DNA of 64,000 nucleotides from Adiantum capillus-veneris (taxonomy: Eukaryota; Streptophyta; Polypodiopsida; Polypodiales; Pteridaceae): positions 84,869,087 through 84,933,086 of the forward strand of contig CM043966.1 in assembly GCA_014529385.2 (NCBI GenBank), read 5' to 3'. Made by a program: the position numbers and the translations under genes. Of the stretch, positions 24,003 to 37,146 are shown in pieces. Under the pieces are notes generated by a model. The model did no database searches and had not been told where the DNA came from. It saw only the letters and a program-made list of their open reading frames with translations. Numbering within the stretch: the first letter of the stretch is position 1; each line of letters starts with the position of its first letter.

Positions 24003-24590
24003 ATTTCCATCTCTAATCAGCACTACTGGATCACCTCTAACCACTGTCGAGGGGTGGGGGGATTTGCTTTAGGGGTCCCCCAAGATTGGGCTCTCAACAA
24101 CCCCAAAATAGTGGTGGGAGCTCATTGGTGCTCCATCCTGGTCCCCCCTTTCCTTCAATTGCCAGATTGTCAATGTATATGCTAACTAGCCTTTGGAGAA
24201 AAATCCTACAATTCGAGGGGGCTGTCATCTTGCTGGGAGACTTTAACATGGTAGAAACGGTTGAAGACATATAAAATAGCTAGGGGACAATTCATTTCAG
24301 GTACAATGAAATGCTTATGGAACACTCTAAAAGAAGCCCGGCACATTTGGGATGTAGGCACTCCGGGAGAATTTACTTGGAAAAACTACTCTAAGGGTGA
24401 ACTAGCTCGCAAGGCTAGGCTAGACAGAGTCTAGCGTGGCCTTGCGAGACACATAGACAAAGTCTATGTGTCTGCTGATTCACTCATTCAACTGGGAAAA
24501 GGCCTCAACTTTTGTCTCCACATGCCTTTCAGATCACTATTCACTCATCTATACTATTGATGACAAATCCTCCAAAATAAAAAACCAATG
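24003..24590 (+). pseudogene. LINE (non-LTR) endonuclease-domain fragment
   Basis: Pieces of an APE-type endonuclease can be read in shifting frames: IVNVYA followed by a stop, GAVILLGDFNMVE (24217-24255), PGEFTWKN and then RLDRV (about 24370-24430), and SDHYSLIY at about 24530. Spacing and order match the plant LINE ORF2 N-terminus. Several stops and frameshifts make it a dead fragment, and no reverse transcriptase follows. It lies inside the material inserted into the gypsy element between 24002 and 27653. Confidence 0.6.
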
Positions 24591-27174
24591 GTTCCACATT
24601 GACTCCTGACCCTTTGCTCTTCCCGCAGTGCAGAAAGAGATCAAGAAGATTTGGTCCATCAAATTTTCTTACGGGGCATGCTGCTCGCCAAATGGACAAA
24701 ACCTATCAAAGCAACCTAGTCGTGTTTGATTGAGTTGTCAAAGTTGATGGGTCCTCTCTCTCAAGGAAGGATAGAAAATTTGGATCTAAACTCTTATGTT
24801 GATCCTCCTCCAATCCCCTTCATTGAGATCTGAACAAACAGAAGAAATTAGTCATGCGTCATCTAGTAGGCAACAAAGCCCTTATAATTAGCTGCCAAGC
24901 TTGAAGGATTGTTTGAAAATTTAGAATTGAGGCCCTTGATGTGCAACTACTATTCTGCAAGTAGTTGAAAATAAATAGACCCTCCCCTAATTGCAAAGAG
25001 ATCAAGTTAATCCATTTTTCATGTGCCTAGCTACTAGTTTTCACCACAATGGAAAAGACTTCCTACTGCTAAGAAAATACCAAAAAGTACAGCAGTGCCC
25101 ATAGTCATTTGTCCCACATGCCATAGTTTTAGAGCTCTTGGAATCTTAAACATAAACAAATGAGCAGCAAGGCCCAAAATAATGAATGAAAATGTTATCT
25201 CTCCAAAAACCAAGTCTGTACCCTATACCTCACGGCCTCTTATGTTCCATAGACACTACATATGAAAAAGCAACAAATTGAGTAAAATCTCATGATTCAT
25301 GGCATGTCCAAGGGATTTCTTCTTGAAGGATATGGCACATGCACTAACAATGGATGGTTCAAGTATGATGCTAGACCTGCAATATATGACTCTAAAAGCC
25401 ACATACATATCTTAGATTGGCCTTGCATCCTTGTGTCAAGGACATAAATAAGCGCCTTACATAGACGTAAAGTCCATGTGAATCCAAAGCTCTAGAATAA
25501 TCACTTACATATATTACATGATATTGATACTTAACTAAGTAGAACTCCCAACCATAGTACTCACATTAGGAGTATTAATAATAGACCACAAATTGATGAT
25601 ATCTGGTTGATAGAAAGGAAGGGTTGTTATTGGCTTGTAGAACAAATTCATCATGACAAAGCATGCTCTAATAGATTACAAACAAGGTGAATATCGGCTT
25701 ATAACCAAGCAGGTGTAATGACCATCTTGAAGCCATCTCAGTTGGTGGGGGGAGAACAACGTTGGGCCACTTGGGCTTTGCCTTGACATACACAAACGAT
25801 GGTCAACTAAGTGGTACTATTGAGTCCTTACTTGGCACTATTATTATACACGAGGGCAAAGGCCAAGAGTTGGTGCAAGTGAAGGCCTCTAAGTGAGCTA
25901 CTTTTAGATAGAAAAGAATAGAAAAGAAGTGGATGAAATTTATAAACTAATATTATGTACATAGTTTGGAAATATGGTGTTTGCCTTATAACATGTAAAC
26001 AATATGTCTCAATGACTATGTTATCAAGGGTCTGTCTCCAACCTATGTTGGCACTTCTTTTTTGGCCTACTAAAGACCTCTTAATGGCCGTGTTGCCTCT
26101 TGATTACCAAAAGTTATTGTACCCAAAACATGACATGGTAGCATGGACTTTCACACAAACTAAAAGTAATATTCTTTTGTAGTAAATATATCAAGGCAAA
26201 AAAATTGAGAACACATCCATGGTCATCCTCCAATATTGTAAGCTTTAGGAAAACACCAAAGGAAAATTCTCGCAAGTGGCCTACAAAACACCATGCCATC
26301 AGCTATCTAGTATCTTTAGCCATGTGTGTGCCCCTAATAGTTAATGTCAAGAAAACACACAACACAAGCTGTGACACCAAAATGCCACTCTCTTAAAAAG
26401 AGTTAGCCTCTCAATATAACTAGCACATCTTGATCAAGATGAAGTTCATGTAAAATTTCTTTTTTTCACAATAATTTAGTTTTATTTGTTAAGATTATAA
26501 ATAGTTTTGGGAATTTTCCTTTAATAGATTGATCCATGCAATCTAGATAGGAACTAATGCTTATGAAGCCATTTGAGATGCTAGCACTAGTGGGACTTTA
26601 CATGGAATAGAAGGATGTTCATACTATCAACGCATCTCTACCACCTAAGGAGGGAAGAGGAAATTTGAGGGCAAGTTATTGTTGGAGACTCTTTTTTGGA
26701 AAGCACAACAGCTAAATAGAAGGCAATAGAAGAGGTGACATTGCCACAATAAAATGGTTGGAGGTGTTGAGGCATACCCTGCCCAACTATAAAGGTGAGT
26801 ATTTGTACATGCAACTCGCTTACCTTGATTTCACTATCATGATATCTATTATTATTTGTTCTAGGAAGCTAGTAATTTCAAAGGGGAACCATGCCTAGCT
26901 AGTTTTAAAAAATTTCATATGAGTTGGCAATTTCACAAGTAAGACAATCAAATTTGATGCATGTACTATACATAATGCATTTGGGATCAAAGAAGTTTAA
27001 TTAACTAGGGTAGACTCAACTAGATTCATTAGCATCTAGTTGGATCCAATTTCTTGTATGTAATTGTCTCTGACGACTTACTAAGCACATTAGATGATAT
27101 TGTCATTTCTTACTGCAAGTTCTTGTGCATATATAGCACTTCAAATATTTGTTGTGTACAAAAATTCACTTTTA
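24591..27174. other. Unrecognised insert sequence
   Basis: AT-rich sequence with no frame I recognise. It separates the LINE fragment from the palindromic repeat block at 27175. It is part of the insertion that splits the gypsy RNase H domain at SERN/Y, because gypsy coding resumes at 27653. Confidence 0.6.
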
Positions 27175-27652
27175 TTTCCCGGTGCCATTTCTTACTACCA
27201 TTTATGCAAATAAATGGAACCTAGTAAATGGCACATCATTTCTTACGTAAGAAATGGCACTTTAGCATGTTGACTATCGTTTTTCTTAATGTCATTTATG
27301 CTGCATAAATGGCACCCAAAAAGTAGTTTTCCATTTCTTACTGCCATTTATGTCGGATAAATGGCACCTAGAAAGTCCCAGGCCATTTCTGGTAGAAGAA
27401 ATGACACTTTCACATGATGGGGTTGCCATTTCTTACTGCCATTTGTGTCACATAAATGGCACCAAAGAAGTGGCCCACCATTTCTTACGTAAAAAATGGC
27501 ACTTTTATATACGAACTTCCATTTCTTGCTGCCATTTATGCTGCATAAATGGCACCCATAAAGTGGCCTGCTATTTCTTACGTAAGAAATGGCACTTTTA
27601 CATGATTGTTGTCATTTCTTATTGCCATTTATGCCACATTTTTTTGGTAGTG
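27175..27652. repeat. Palindromic tandem repeats ending in a CACTA-like terminus
   Basis: Units of roughly 110-120 bp repeat about four times. Each combines TTTCTTACTGCCATTTATG, its partial inverse CATAAATGGCACC, and the palindrome TTTCTTACGTAAGAAATGGC. The block ends with TTTTTTTGGTAGTG (27639-27652), the inverse of CACTACCAAAAAAA, and the gypsy frame resumes immediately after. This is the layout of a CACTA subterminal array and right terminus. I cannot find the matching left terminus; near 24003 the junction does not begin with CACTACC, so that end is probably lost. Confidence 0.55.
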
Positions 27653-27807
27653 TATATTGTTACTGAGAAAATGGTGCTAGCTCTTATGTTTGCTACAACA
27701 AAGTTTCACTCCTATTTGCTGCCTAGGCCATTTGTAATTTTAACATGGACGAAGTCTTTCCCTATGTCTTGCAGCACATGGATGTTTCTTTTAGGATCAC
27801 TAAGTGG
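27653..27807 (+). pseudogene. pol: Ty3/gypsy RT-RNase H segment (part 3)
   Basis: The frame YIVTEKMVLALMFATTKF followed by SYLLPRPFVIL is the RNase H segment that follows SERN in gypsy pol, so this 155-bp piece continues the frame that breaks off at 24002. It ends at RITKW, where CACTA element 4 was inserted. The frame continues at 41681 with LISRNW when one copy of the TGG duplication is counted. Confidence 0.7.
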
Positions 27808-27963
27808 CACTACAACAAAAACAGGTGTTATCGACGCATATACCGATGCTTCCCGTCGCTATGCGCATCGCTGTGAAACCAGTCGCTATTAGCGACGCGG
27901 ATAGTGATGCTCATAGTGACGGGCATAGCGACGCATATAGCGACGACCATAGCAGAAAAAGTT

Positions 27964-28053
27964 TTTCTTGGGCAGAGGGCAGGTAGCCTGGCCTGTGCCC
28001 AGTTAAAAGATGGACACAGCCACAGCCAGACTTCCTGCCCTCTACCCAAGAAA
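27964..28053. repeat. Imperfect inverted repeat in element 4
   Basis: TTCTTGGGCAGAGGGCAGG and, about 50 bp later, CCTGCCCTCTACCCAAGAAA can pair. The hairpin lies just inside the left subterminal motif array, comparable in position to the palindromes of elements 1-3. Confidence 0.7.
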
Positions 28054-28227
28054 GCGAGCAGCACCAAAATATCAACCATGCTCCCGCGCACAGAAATTTC
28101 GGCAAAGTTCCCTTTGTTTTTACATAAACTTTTCAAAAAAAACCATATCATGTATACGCCTCCTACATGCTATCCATGTAGGATCTCACATGAGATTTAA
28201 GGCCAATGAAAGACAACCGTACCAACT

Positions 28228-28480
28228 GAAAAGCATTGCCATAACTTAAAAGCATAACCATAACGAACCATAACCATAACTTAAAAGCATAACCATAACT
28301 TAAAACCATAACCGGCTATAACCACTTTGATCAAAACCATAATGCAGATAACCATAACCATAACCATAAACAAAATTAACAATAACCATAAGCATAACCA
28401 GAAAGAGAAACAATAACTGTCTATACAATGACAATGACAATAATCATAACCATAAGGGAAACAATAACTGTCTGAACACT
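28228..28480. repeat. AACCATA-type minisatellite
   Basis: The words AACCATA, CATAACTTAAAAG and AACCATAACCATAA are repeated many times in varying combinations. It lies between the left end of element 4 and the last exon of its TnpA-like gene. The repeat is irregular and is not the plant telomere sequence. Confidence 0.85.
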
Positions 28481-28932
28481 AACTGTTTGTACAAAAAAGA
28501 GACACAGAAGCGTGTCTGTGTCTCACAAAGCATATAGATTGAAATCTGGTCCACTAATGACTAGGCGTCGCAACCTGCACATAGGACAACTCACAAAATT
28601 AGTATTGATATTACTTCACATATACTGACTTAATTAAATCAACTCACACATATTAATGTCTCACCTCAAGCGATCAGCGAGACTCTAAGGCCTCCCATTC
28701 TACAGGCTCTCCTGAAGCTTCAAGATCATTCAGTACTTCATACAAACCTCTGCGATATCCATCTGACTCCTCCTCGCGTGATGGAGCTCGATGCATCGCA
28801 AGATTCTGCGTTTATACAAAAATCAAAGTAATAAGAATACATGATTCATCGCGTTTCACTACAAGAGGTTGTGTGCTCTTGTGACGCTGTTAGCGACAGA
28901 AATACACTGGGTTTTTATAACGCCCGGCGTCG

Positions 28933-29850
28933 CTAAAACCGTCGCTAATAGCGTCGCTACGAGAGCGTCGCTATATGCGTCGCTATAGGCGTCGCTATAT
29001 TCGTCGCTATAAGCGTTGCTATATAGAGACGCTCATAGCGACGTTTACACAGAAGTCTATAGCGACGCTCATAGCGACGCTACAGAGCCATCAATAGCGA
29101 CGGTTATAGCGACGCCCGAGAGAATTTTTTTTTGGTGACAGGGCATTCAATTTTTGGTGACAGGGCATTGAATGCCCTGCCACCCATCAACCATATTGTA
29201 CTTGATTCACTTTTTAAAAAAAGTGCAAGGGTAGATAATAGACCCAAAATAGTCATCCACAAGACGCATTGTTTGCAAAATTGACAAGCGTAAAATTGAC
29301 AATTGTACACATCATAGGCAAAATGAATTGATTGACAAATGTAATAATGACAATTGTACAACATCATAGGCAAATTCTAAAACCGTCGCTACGAGCGTCG
29401 CTACGAGAGCGTCGCTATATGCGTCGCTACAAGCGTCGCTATATGCGTCGCTATAAGCGGCGCTATATAGAGACGCTCATAGCGACGGTTATAATGACGT
29501 TTACACAGAAGACTATAGCGACGCTCATAGCGACACTACAGAGCCATAAATAGCGACGGTTATAGCGACGCCCGAGAGAATTTTTTTTGGGTGACAGGGC
29601 ATTGAATGCCCTACCACCCATCAACCATATTGTACTTGATTCACTTTTTAAAAAAAGTGCAAGGGTAGATAATAGACCAAAAATAGTCACCCACAAGACG
29701 CATTGTTTGCAAAATTGACAATTGTACACATCATAGGCAAAATGAATTGATTGGCAAATGTAATAATGACAATTGTACAACATCATAGGCATAAAGAATT
29801 GATTGGCAAAAGGAACTGCGGTGACAAATGTAATAATATACATGGTTCAA
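28933..29850. repeat. 444-bp duplication of the left subterminal region of element 3
   Basis: Both copies (28933-29376 and 29377 to about 29850) start CTAAAACCGTCGCTA and contain the TAGCGACGCTCATAGCGACG array followed by the GGGCATTGAATGCCCT hairpin. Element 1 has one copy of this region. The duplication doubles the presumed TnpA-binding array. The first copy also has a small internal repeat, with TGACAGGGCATT occurring twice. Confidence 0.85.
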
Positions 29851-29936
29851 AAAGACGTATAAAATCCGTCTCATGATACATAAGCTATGAGAAACCCTAA
29901 ACTAATGCTCTCTAGCTACGGGTAAACTGACGTCGT

Positions 29937-31245
29937 CTAGTCAGACGTCTCATCGCGTCCAAGCGGCGTATCTGTCGAATTCTGCAAAAAAAGACAATAA
30001 GACAGCTTTCAGTAAGTATAAACATATAACGACATTTATAAAACAATACAAAAAATAGAAAAGAGTAAACCCTAATACTAACCATGCCGTCGTGAGAACT
30101 GAGAATGTCCATGAGGGCGTTTAAGCCCTTCCTGCCTGCATACTCGCGCTCGTACGGTGTGGGATCACGTCCTGTCATCGACCACTGTCAAAACATACAA
30201 AGATTTCATTATGTTAGAATTAAAAAACTCATAAACCCTAAACTATCGAACATAAAGAGCAATGCGAAAACACTTACAAAATCGGCCTCAAATGATGCCC
30301 ATCCACCGCTCCCCAAGTGGTGCGAGCTCCCTGCCTCTACTCGCGCTCCGGCTGCATCCTTTTGTTGCTTCCACTTGTCCGGATTCTCGCGCGCTGCTTT
30401 CTTCGCATTCTTCCAATCTTCTTTGGCCAGCCAATCTGGCCTGTTCCACCCATTCTTGATTGCTTTTTGCACTTCGGAACGCTTGTGTTTGCAGTATTCG
30501 CGCATTCGAATCTTCATCAGGTCTTCATTGAAGCGCTGATCCCGTGTTGAAACGGGAAACTCATCATGAAGTATGCTGATGACTCTGTTTTTTAAATCAC
30601 TTGGTACTTCACTCCATTTGTTTAGTATGTAGTGTCTAAACAGCTGAGAGCAAAGACCACGTATGCGCAAGATCACCTTCTTGCCCTCATCATCCATGAT
30701 GATGCCGCCGCTGAAGTCGACGGAGTAAGACAAGCCCTCTGGCCGGTGACGCGTGCACCTGGTTGTCCCGGCAGGGGTCTCTAGCGGCGTGTCGATGGGG
30801 GTACGGACGTCAGGTGTCTCCATCGGCGTCTGGGCCCCAAAGCGAGGAGTGTCGAGTGGGGTGGCTCCTGGCGGAGTAGGTAGAGGTGTGTAGCTTCTAG
30901 GAACAGTCAGCCGTGCAAAACCTGGCGTAGATGGCGATGCTGTGGCTGGTGTGGGGGCGGGCAAAGAAGGGGAGGGTAAAGAGCCTCGTCGAACACGAGG
31001 CGGTGTGGAGGCATCGGTGGCGGAATCCCCACAACAACCGCCACCGCCACCACTAGAGCACGGTGTCTAGACGAGTGTGAAGCTCGTCTCGTCGACGCCG
31101 AAGCTTCGGAGCGCGCCGAATGCTCCGAAAGAGAGGGAGATGCGGATGGAGTAGGAACGCGCGATGATGCGCCAGAGCGATGACGCTCCACGTACCACTG
31201 TCTCTGCTGCGGTGACAAAGAAGAAAGAAACTCCTCATCATCCAT
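29937..31245 (-). pseudogene. TnpA-like (Transposase_24-type) protein, element 3
   Basis: It starts at MDDEEFLSSLSPQQRQWYVE (31243-31245). The exons are 30278-31245, 30083-30184 and 29937-29981. It keeps the two Gln codons that are stops in element 2, but lacks one base near 31068, just before the glycine-rich patch, so the frame shifts. The conserved C-terminal half (LFRHYILNKWSEVP and following) is otherwise open. Probable role: binding the subterminal repeats, by analogy with TnpA. Confidence 0.75.
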
Positions 31246-31517
31246 ACCTGCATTAAACACACGAATATTTAAACTTAATATTGAATGAATAGAGTAGACA
31301 ATGACGCAAAGACCATTAAATACAATGACGTAATGACGCATATAAATACAATGACGCAATGAATTGAGTGATAGAAGAGGCAAGTCGAAAACTCAGAATT
31401 TTCAATCAAAAGATGTGAGCGCGAGTAGAAAAGAGCGTTATACACCATGGAAGGTACTTAGAGAGCCAGAGCTTTTACAACACGGAGCAAAATTGTTCAA
31501 ATACAATATTTGTGGCT

Positions 31518-34500
31518 TTAAGAGATCTCTCTCTCATCCTCGCATAACTCAGCATAACTTCCTATATCTATATAGAGCTCTCCGTTTAAACACATATCCT
31601 CTGTTTCATTTTGTAGCTCCTCTGCATGCACCCCATATAGAGTAGTAGCATCTTGATGCTCGTCTGGCACCACCGCAGCGGCTTCTGATTGAGCATCTTC
31701 TCTGATCTCCTCCATTGATGCCGTTGTGATTGGCACATGGTAGCCTTCATACGTCCTTGCACTACGAGGGGCTACCTCTATGACGTACCACCAGTTTGAT
31801 GTAGACTTTGTAGGATGAAATATTACCTGCCAGAGCCACATAACTTACATGAGAGCTTTCAAGCACATAACTTGTAAAAGGGGGATGTTAACTATTTACA
31901 TACTTACTTGTTCACAATGCTCGGGTAGTACGAAAGTGTCTCTTAGGTCAGTCCATTTCTTAGTAGAATCCACCTCAAGAAAACCAGACTCTCCTCTACG
32001 CACAGTAGCGTTGCGACCCTCCATGATTATCTTGAACCATTGCACGTCGAACAAGTCGACAAAAAATCCTCTGTAATCGATCCTCAAAATCTCTTGCAGC
32101 GTGCCGAAGTAAGTGAGTTCCGCCACCACAGGATCTGCATCAGAGGAACGTCGTCGACTAGACTGTTCAAATTTTGCCATGATTCCACAATCTTGAGTAA
32201 AACGCTTTTTGTCGATTCGTTCCACCCTAAAATGTCGACCTTTACACCATGCTGCTGTGTATGACTTATACTACAACGAACAAAGATTATGAGTGGCCGT
32301 TCAAACGTTTCTAAATAAAGTCACTTGCTAGTCGTACATTGCAAACTTACCTTGGTCGCGCAACCCCGAGAGTACTCCCACTCTTCCTCAGTCACTTCGT
32401 CACCGCATTGTTGTGCGCTTTTCAATTGGTTGTGCAACCATCTTAAGCTCATGAAGGTTGGTAGGCTCTCCAGAACCGCTGGATAGTGCATCGGTGGTCG
32501 TCTTCCCCGTCTCCACTCGATTCGTGCCCTTTGTCGCTCTTGCTTTGCATCCTCATATTGTGAAATCCACTTTTGCATCACTGGATTGTGAAGCATGCAA
32601 AATCGGTTGATTTTAGCCTCTAGATCTTCCGTCATCTTCTTCTCAACACCGAGATTGCACATGACAATCCCAGATATGCGCTCATCATCTATGGTTCGCC
32701 ATAGCGTGTCCCGGGCTTTATCAAATCCGTCTAGCCACTCTCCAATGTACACTAGGGACTCTGATACCAACCAACCTTCTGCCATGCTACCCTCCGGACG
32801 TGCCTTTTGACGCACATATCCCTTAAGCGTTTTCATGAAACGTTCTAAGAAGAACATCCATCTGGAATGAACTGTGCCAGCTATTTCCACCTCATCAACT
32901 ATGTGAACAAGAAGATGCACCTGAATGGTTAGCATGGTAGTAGGAAAATGTTTCTCAAACATGCACACAAGCTCCGCAGCATTTAGTTTGGCGAATGGTA
33001 TGGAGTCTACGTTGATCTCCTTTTGTGAGATCCATTGCACTACAGCTTTGCAAGTTTGTAGATTGTGTTACGGATGTCGAGAGACAAACATCCCTCAATG
33101 GCAACCGGTAAAATAAACTGTAAAGTATGTGCAGCAATGATATTAAAGTCCACATTTTATGCAATGATATTAAAGTCCACTATGAACGTACCTGACACAT
33201 TTTATGCCAATCGTGTGACTTCAAACCGGTAAGCTTTCCTTCTTTAGTAAAACACGTTCGGAGCGAGTGCATTACGCCAGTGGGGGTCCGCAAAGATCGA
33301 ATGGTCTCTTTTACTTTGCGTTCTTGGGCTCCTGTGAAAATCCATGGTGCTTTAGGGAGTTTTATCGATCCATCAGACGCTGTTTGCGGCCAATATTGCT
33401 CCATACGATCCACATTTCTAAGGTCAACTCTGGCTCCCAAAGTATCTTTCTTGCCGGTCAGATGGTCCCATAGTAGATTACCCACATTCTTGAATATGTG
33501 CATTGGATCGAGCAAGTGATTGATCATGAGTCGGGGCCAGTATGGTAACTCGTACCATAGAGATAGTCTCTTCATCCCTGGAGGCAATCCGTCATCGCAC
33601 ATCTCCTTCTGCTCTAACCATGCTTGTGCAGACATCCTTGGTGGCTCTCTTCCCAAAAAGCCGTCGCGTAACACATGATTCTCTGGAAGATACGCTTGAT
33701 GACCTTCGTAGATTTGCTTCTTCAGTGAGGGTGCCCTACGTGCATTCAGTCTAGGTCCACATGTGACACATGCTCTGTATCCGCTTGTTTGAAGCCCTGC
33801 ATGTATACACATGATAATAGATCAATTATGGGAAAAAACAAGATTTACAGTGTCTGAGTGAGGAGTGTCAATAGATCACCTGAGCATTCTGTTAGCCCGG
33901 GATAGTCATGCATGGTCCACATTAGAATGCCTCTGATCAAAGCATTCCGTCGTCCTGTGTGTCGGCTCATATCCACCACCTCTATGCCAATCCACAATTG
34001 TTGTAGCTCTTCCAATAGTGGACGAAGATACACATCCATATTCCCCACTTTATATCGCCCTGGCACAATCAAGCTTAGCCATAGGTGCCCCTTCTTCGTA
34101 GTCAACCACGGGGGAATGTTGTAGTTGACGATGACAACGGGCCATACACTGTAAGATGTTGATCTTTGACCAAATGGATTTACGCCATCCATAGCCAGGC
34201 CTAAGCGCAAATTTCGAGCTTCCCTGGCAAAATCCGACCATGTTCCATCTATATGTTTCCAGGCTGCGCAATCTGCAGGAATTCGTAGCACACCATCCGA
34301 AGATTTATTCTCCTCATGCCATGATGCTAGGGCGGCCATGGACTTACATTCGAAGAAATGCTTGATGCGAGGAAGCAGAGGAAAATGTCGCAAAACCTTT
34401 TGTGGAATTTTTGTCCCGTGGAGATCTACTCGATATCTTTCGGAATCACATTTGGACACTTCTCCATGTCTATGTATTCCCCTCTGAAAAGAATGCAGTC

Positions 34501-35248
34501 ATTAGGACAAGCGTGGATAGAATTGTAATCCATCCCCAAGTTTCGCAAAATCTTTCTTGCTTCATCTCGGGAATCTGGCATCACATTGTCAGCTGGTAGT
34601 ATGTGCTCTTTAAGCAATCTACACAACATAAAAATACGATACAGTCGTGTAAAAATCTATCAGATCATTATACATTTAGAGTTTTATTAAAGTAAACTAA
34701 TTGTAATAGATCACCTGAAAAGCGCTGTGACGCTAGTGTCACTCCATCCAAACTTTGCCTGCATGTTGAGAAGAACCAGGAGTGCTTTCAATCTAGACAT
34801 ACGTGCTCCATTATACAATGGCGTATCGGCTTCACTTTTCATATCATCATAGATAAGCCTTTCTGAATCCATGATCGTCTCGATCATTTCATCAATCTCG
34901 GGCTCAAACATTGCCTCGTTGGGAATGTGCTCTGCATGATCATCCCCCGAGCTGTCAGAGGCTACATCTTGTGGCCTCACATATGCTGCTTGACCAAAGC
35001 GCCTGCGAACACGTCTATTGGGTTGCAAGATTGCTGCTTGTTGGCCAGCGTCAGAGTCCGACGAGTTATAATTGGCAACAACTCGATCTATAATAGATGG
35101 ATCGAACTCGCCAAATTCGCGAACGTTGCTGCAAAGAAACACGTCTTGTCCGTCGCACAGCATGCATGCATTGATTACAAGGACATAAGACCCTCGTTGA
35201 GAGATAGGTGTTTCGGTTGGACGGTCCCACATCCTCGTCACTACTCAT
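31518..35248 (-). pseudogene. tnp2 transposase gene, element 3
   Basis: This is the most complete tnp2 gene in the window. Exons: Transpos_assoc (about 34715-35248), tnp2 core (about 33880-34618, CPNDCILFRGEY, FGQRSTSYSVWPV), central block (about 33190-33796, CVTCGPRLNARRAP, DPMHIFKNVGNLLWDHL), DUF4218 (about 32350-33110, GTVHSRWMFFLERFMKTLKG, then KWISQYEDAKQER), and DUF4216 exons (31518-31841 and 31910-32225). Three small indels (near 35126, 34450 and 33041) shift the frame. Apart from these the exon set is full, so a close relative elsewhere in the genome could be active. Confidence 0.85.
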
Positions 35249-35310
35249 AATGAGGATAAAAATCTTATAACCTGGACAACAAATTTAATATTCTATTGGC
35301 ATTCTTCGTC

Positions 35311-35356
<46 letters not shown>

Positions 35357-35787
35357 CTCACATTCTCTAGTCATGTCCAATCCCCGCACACCTCGGTCTA
35401 GAGGTGCACGGAGATCAGAACCACCGGGTTATAATCTCGTCTTTATTGGTCAATACCTATATTTGTGGGTACAAGAAATCTACACACCCACTTCTACATG
35501 ATACTGCATGTAGTGGACAAAACCCCTTTGCCTCTTCTCTAGCTGTAGCACTTCACAACATCTTAACATCTTTTCACAGTAGATCTTTTCACTGTTCGTC
35601 TAACTCTAAACCCTAAACCGTAAGTAATTCTTGCGTGGACTCGATCTAACGTAAATAAGCGTAAATCTAAATAAATGTAAATCTAACTAAAAATAAACCT
35701 AAATCTAATTTAACGTAAGTCTACATCTAACCTAATCTTTAATGTCTTTTGGGATAGTTTCCTACGACGTTAAAACTCTCTTCTTCT

Positions 35788-35818
<31 letters not shown>

Positions 35819-37071
35819 ACCTAAATAATCCTAAGTCTAATCTAATATAACATAAATCTAAATCTAACGTAAATTATGTTATATTAAAAACAAAGAACTA
35901 AACTAACAGGGATTATAAGAACCTTAAAACTGATTTAACACATAATTTTTCACATAACTCGGCAACAGTTGGCATTCTCATCACTAAAGATGTGAGAGTT
36001 AACTTCCGGCGGTGACGCTGCCTCATCTCCATCCACATCTGACGACAGCAATTGGCCCTTTAGACCGTTCTTGCTGTTGTTACTAACTTTGAAGTTGCTG
36101 TTGAATGACTAGAGGTTGTCTAGATGGTCATTGTGTCGGGGATGTAGTGACTCTTGCCGCCTTGAAGATCCACCTTCTTCCCTATCTTTTGAAGACATTT
36201 CACCAGTACTTTTGGATCGACGAAGCCCACCATGAGTGAAGGCAGCAATACCCTATATTCCATTGAGGGCTTTCTTCACCCGCTTCATGCAGGCATCGCA
36301 GTCTATGGAGACCTAAATCTAATCTAATATAACGTAAATCTAAATCTAGCGTAAATAAACGTAAATCAAGTTAAAAATAAACCTAAATCTAATCTAATTT
36401 AACTTAAATAAACCTAAATCTAATTTAACGTAAGTCTACATCTAACCTAATCTTTAACGTCTTTTAGGATAGTTTCCTACGACGTTATAACTCTCTTCTT
36501 CTTGTGTGTGTGCGCGTGTGTGCCAATAAAAAGAGATAAATGGTATAACCTTTCTATCACCCATGCCAAGTATGATAGATTGATTATGCCATTTTCCTCT
36601 TGAATAATAGGTCTTGAGTTCAACTCCTCGTCGGCTAGATCTTTAGGTCTTTTAATTTTAATTAGTTTCCTACGACGTTAAATTAGTTTCTCTCTCTTTC
36701 TCTCTCAATGTTTGTGCGTTTTTTTGGATCGTATGCATGTTTTCTCTTTCTTTTCCTCTCTCAATGTGCGCGTTTTTTGTTTATGCATGTTCTCTCTCTC
36801 TTTTCCTCTCTCAATGCGTGCGTTTTTTGTTTATGCATGCTCTCTCTCTCTTTTCCTCTCTCAATGTGTGTGTGCATTCTTTGTTTATGTATTTGTGTGT
36901 GCGTTTTTGTTTATGTTTGTACTCTCTCTCTCTCTCTCTCTTTCTCTCTCAAAAACACTATGTGTGTGTGTGTATGTGTGTGTGTGAGAGAGAGAGAGAG
37001 GGAGAGAGAAAGAGGGGAAGGGAACATGAGAATGAGGAGAGGGAAGGAGCATACCTAGCTCTCCTTCCTCT

Positions 37072-37104
<33 letters not shown>

Positions 37105-37107
37105 GAG

Positions 37108-37146
<39 letters not shown>

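Noticed and set aside
24021-24035. CACTACTGGA as the left terminus paired with the orphan terminus at 27652
   Set aside because: It does not match CACTACC beyond the first six bases, and the flanking triplets (CAG versus TAT) differ.
27175-27640. Regularly spaced palindromic repeats resembling a CRISPR array
   Set aside because: Spacers are themselves repeated and the units are diverged; the block ends in a CACTA-type terminus within a plant transposon context.
28228-28480. AACCATA repeats as interstitial telomere sequence
   Set aside because: The plant telomere repeat is TTTAGGG/CCCTAAA. This array is irregular and does not match it.
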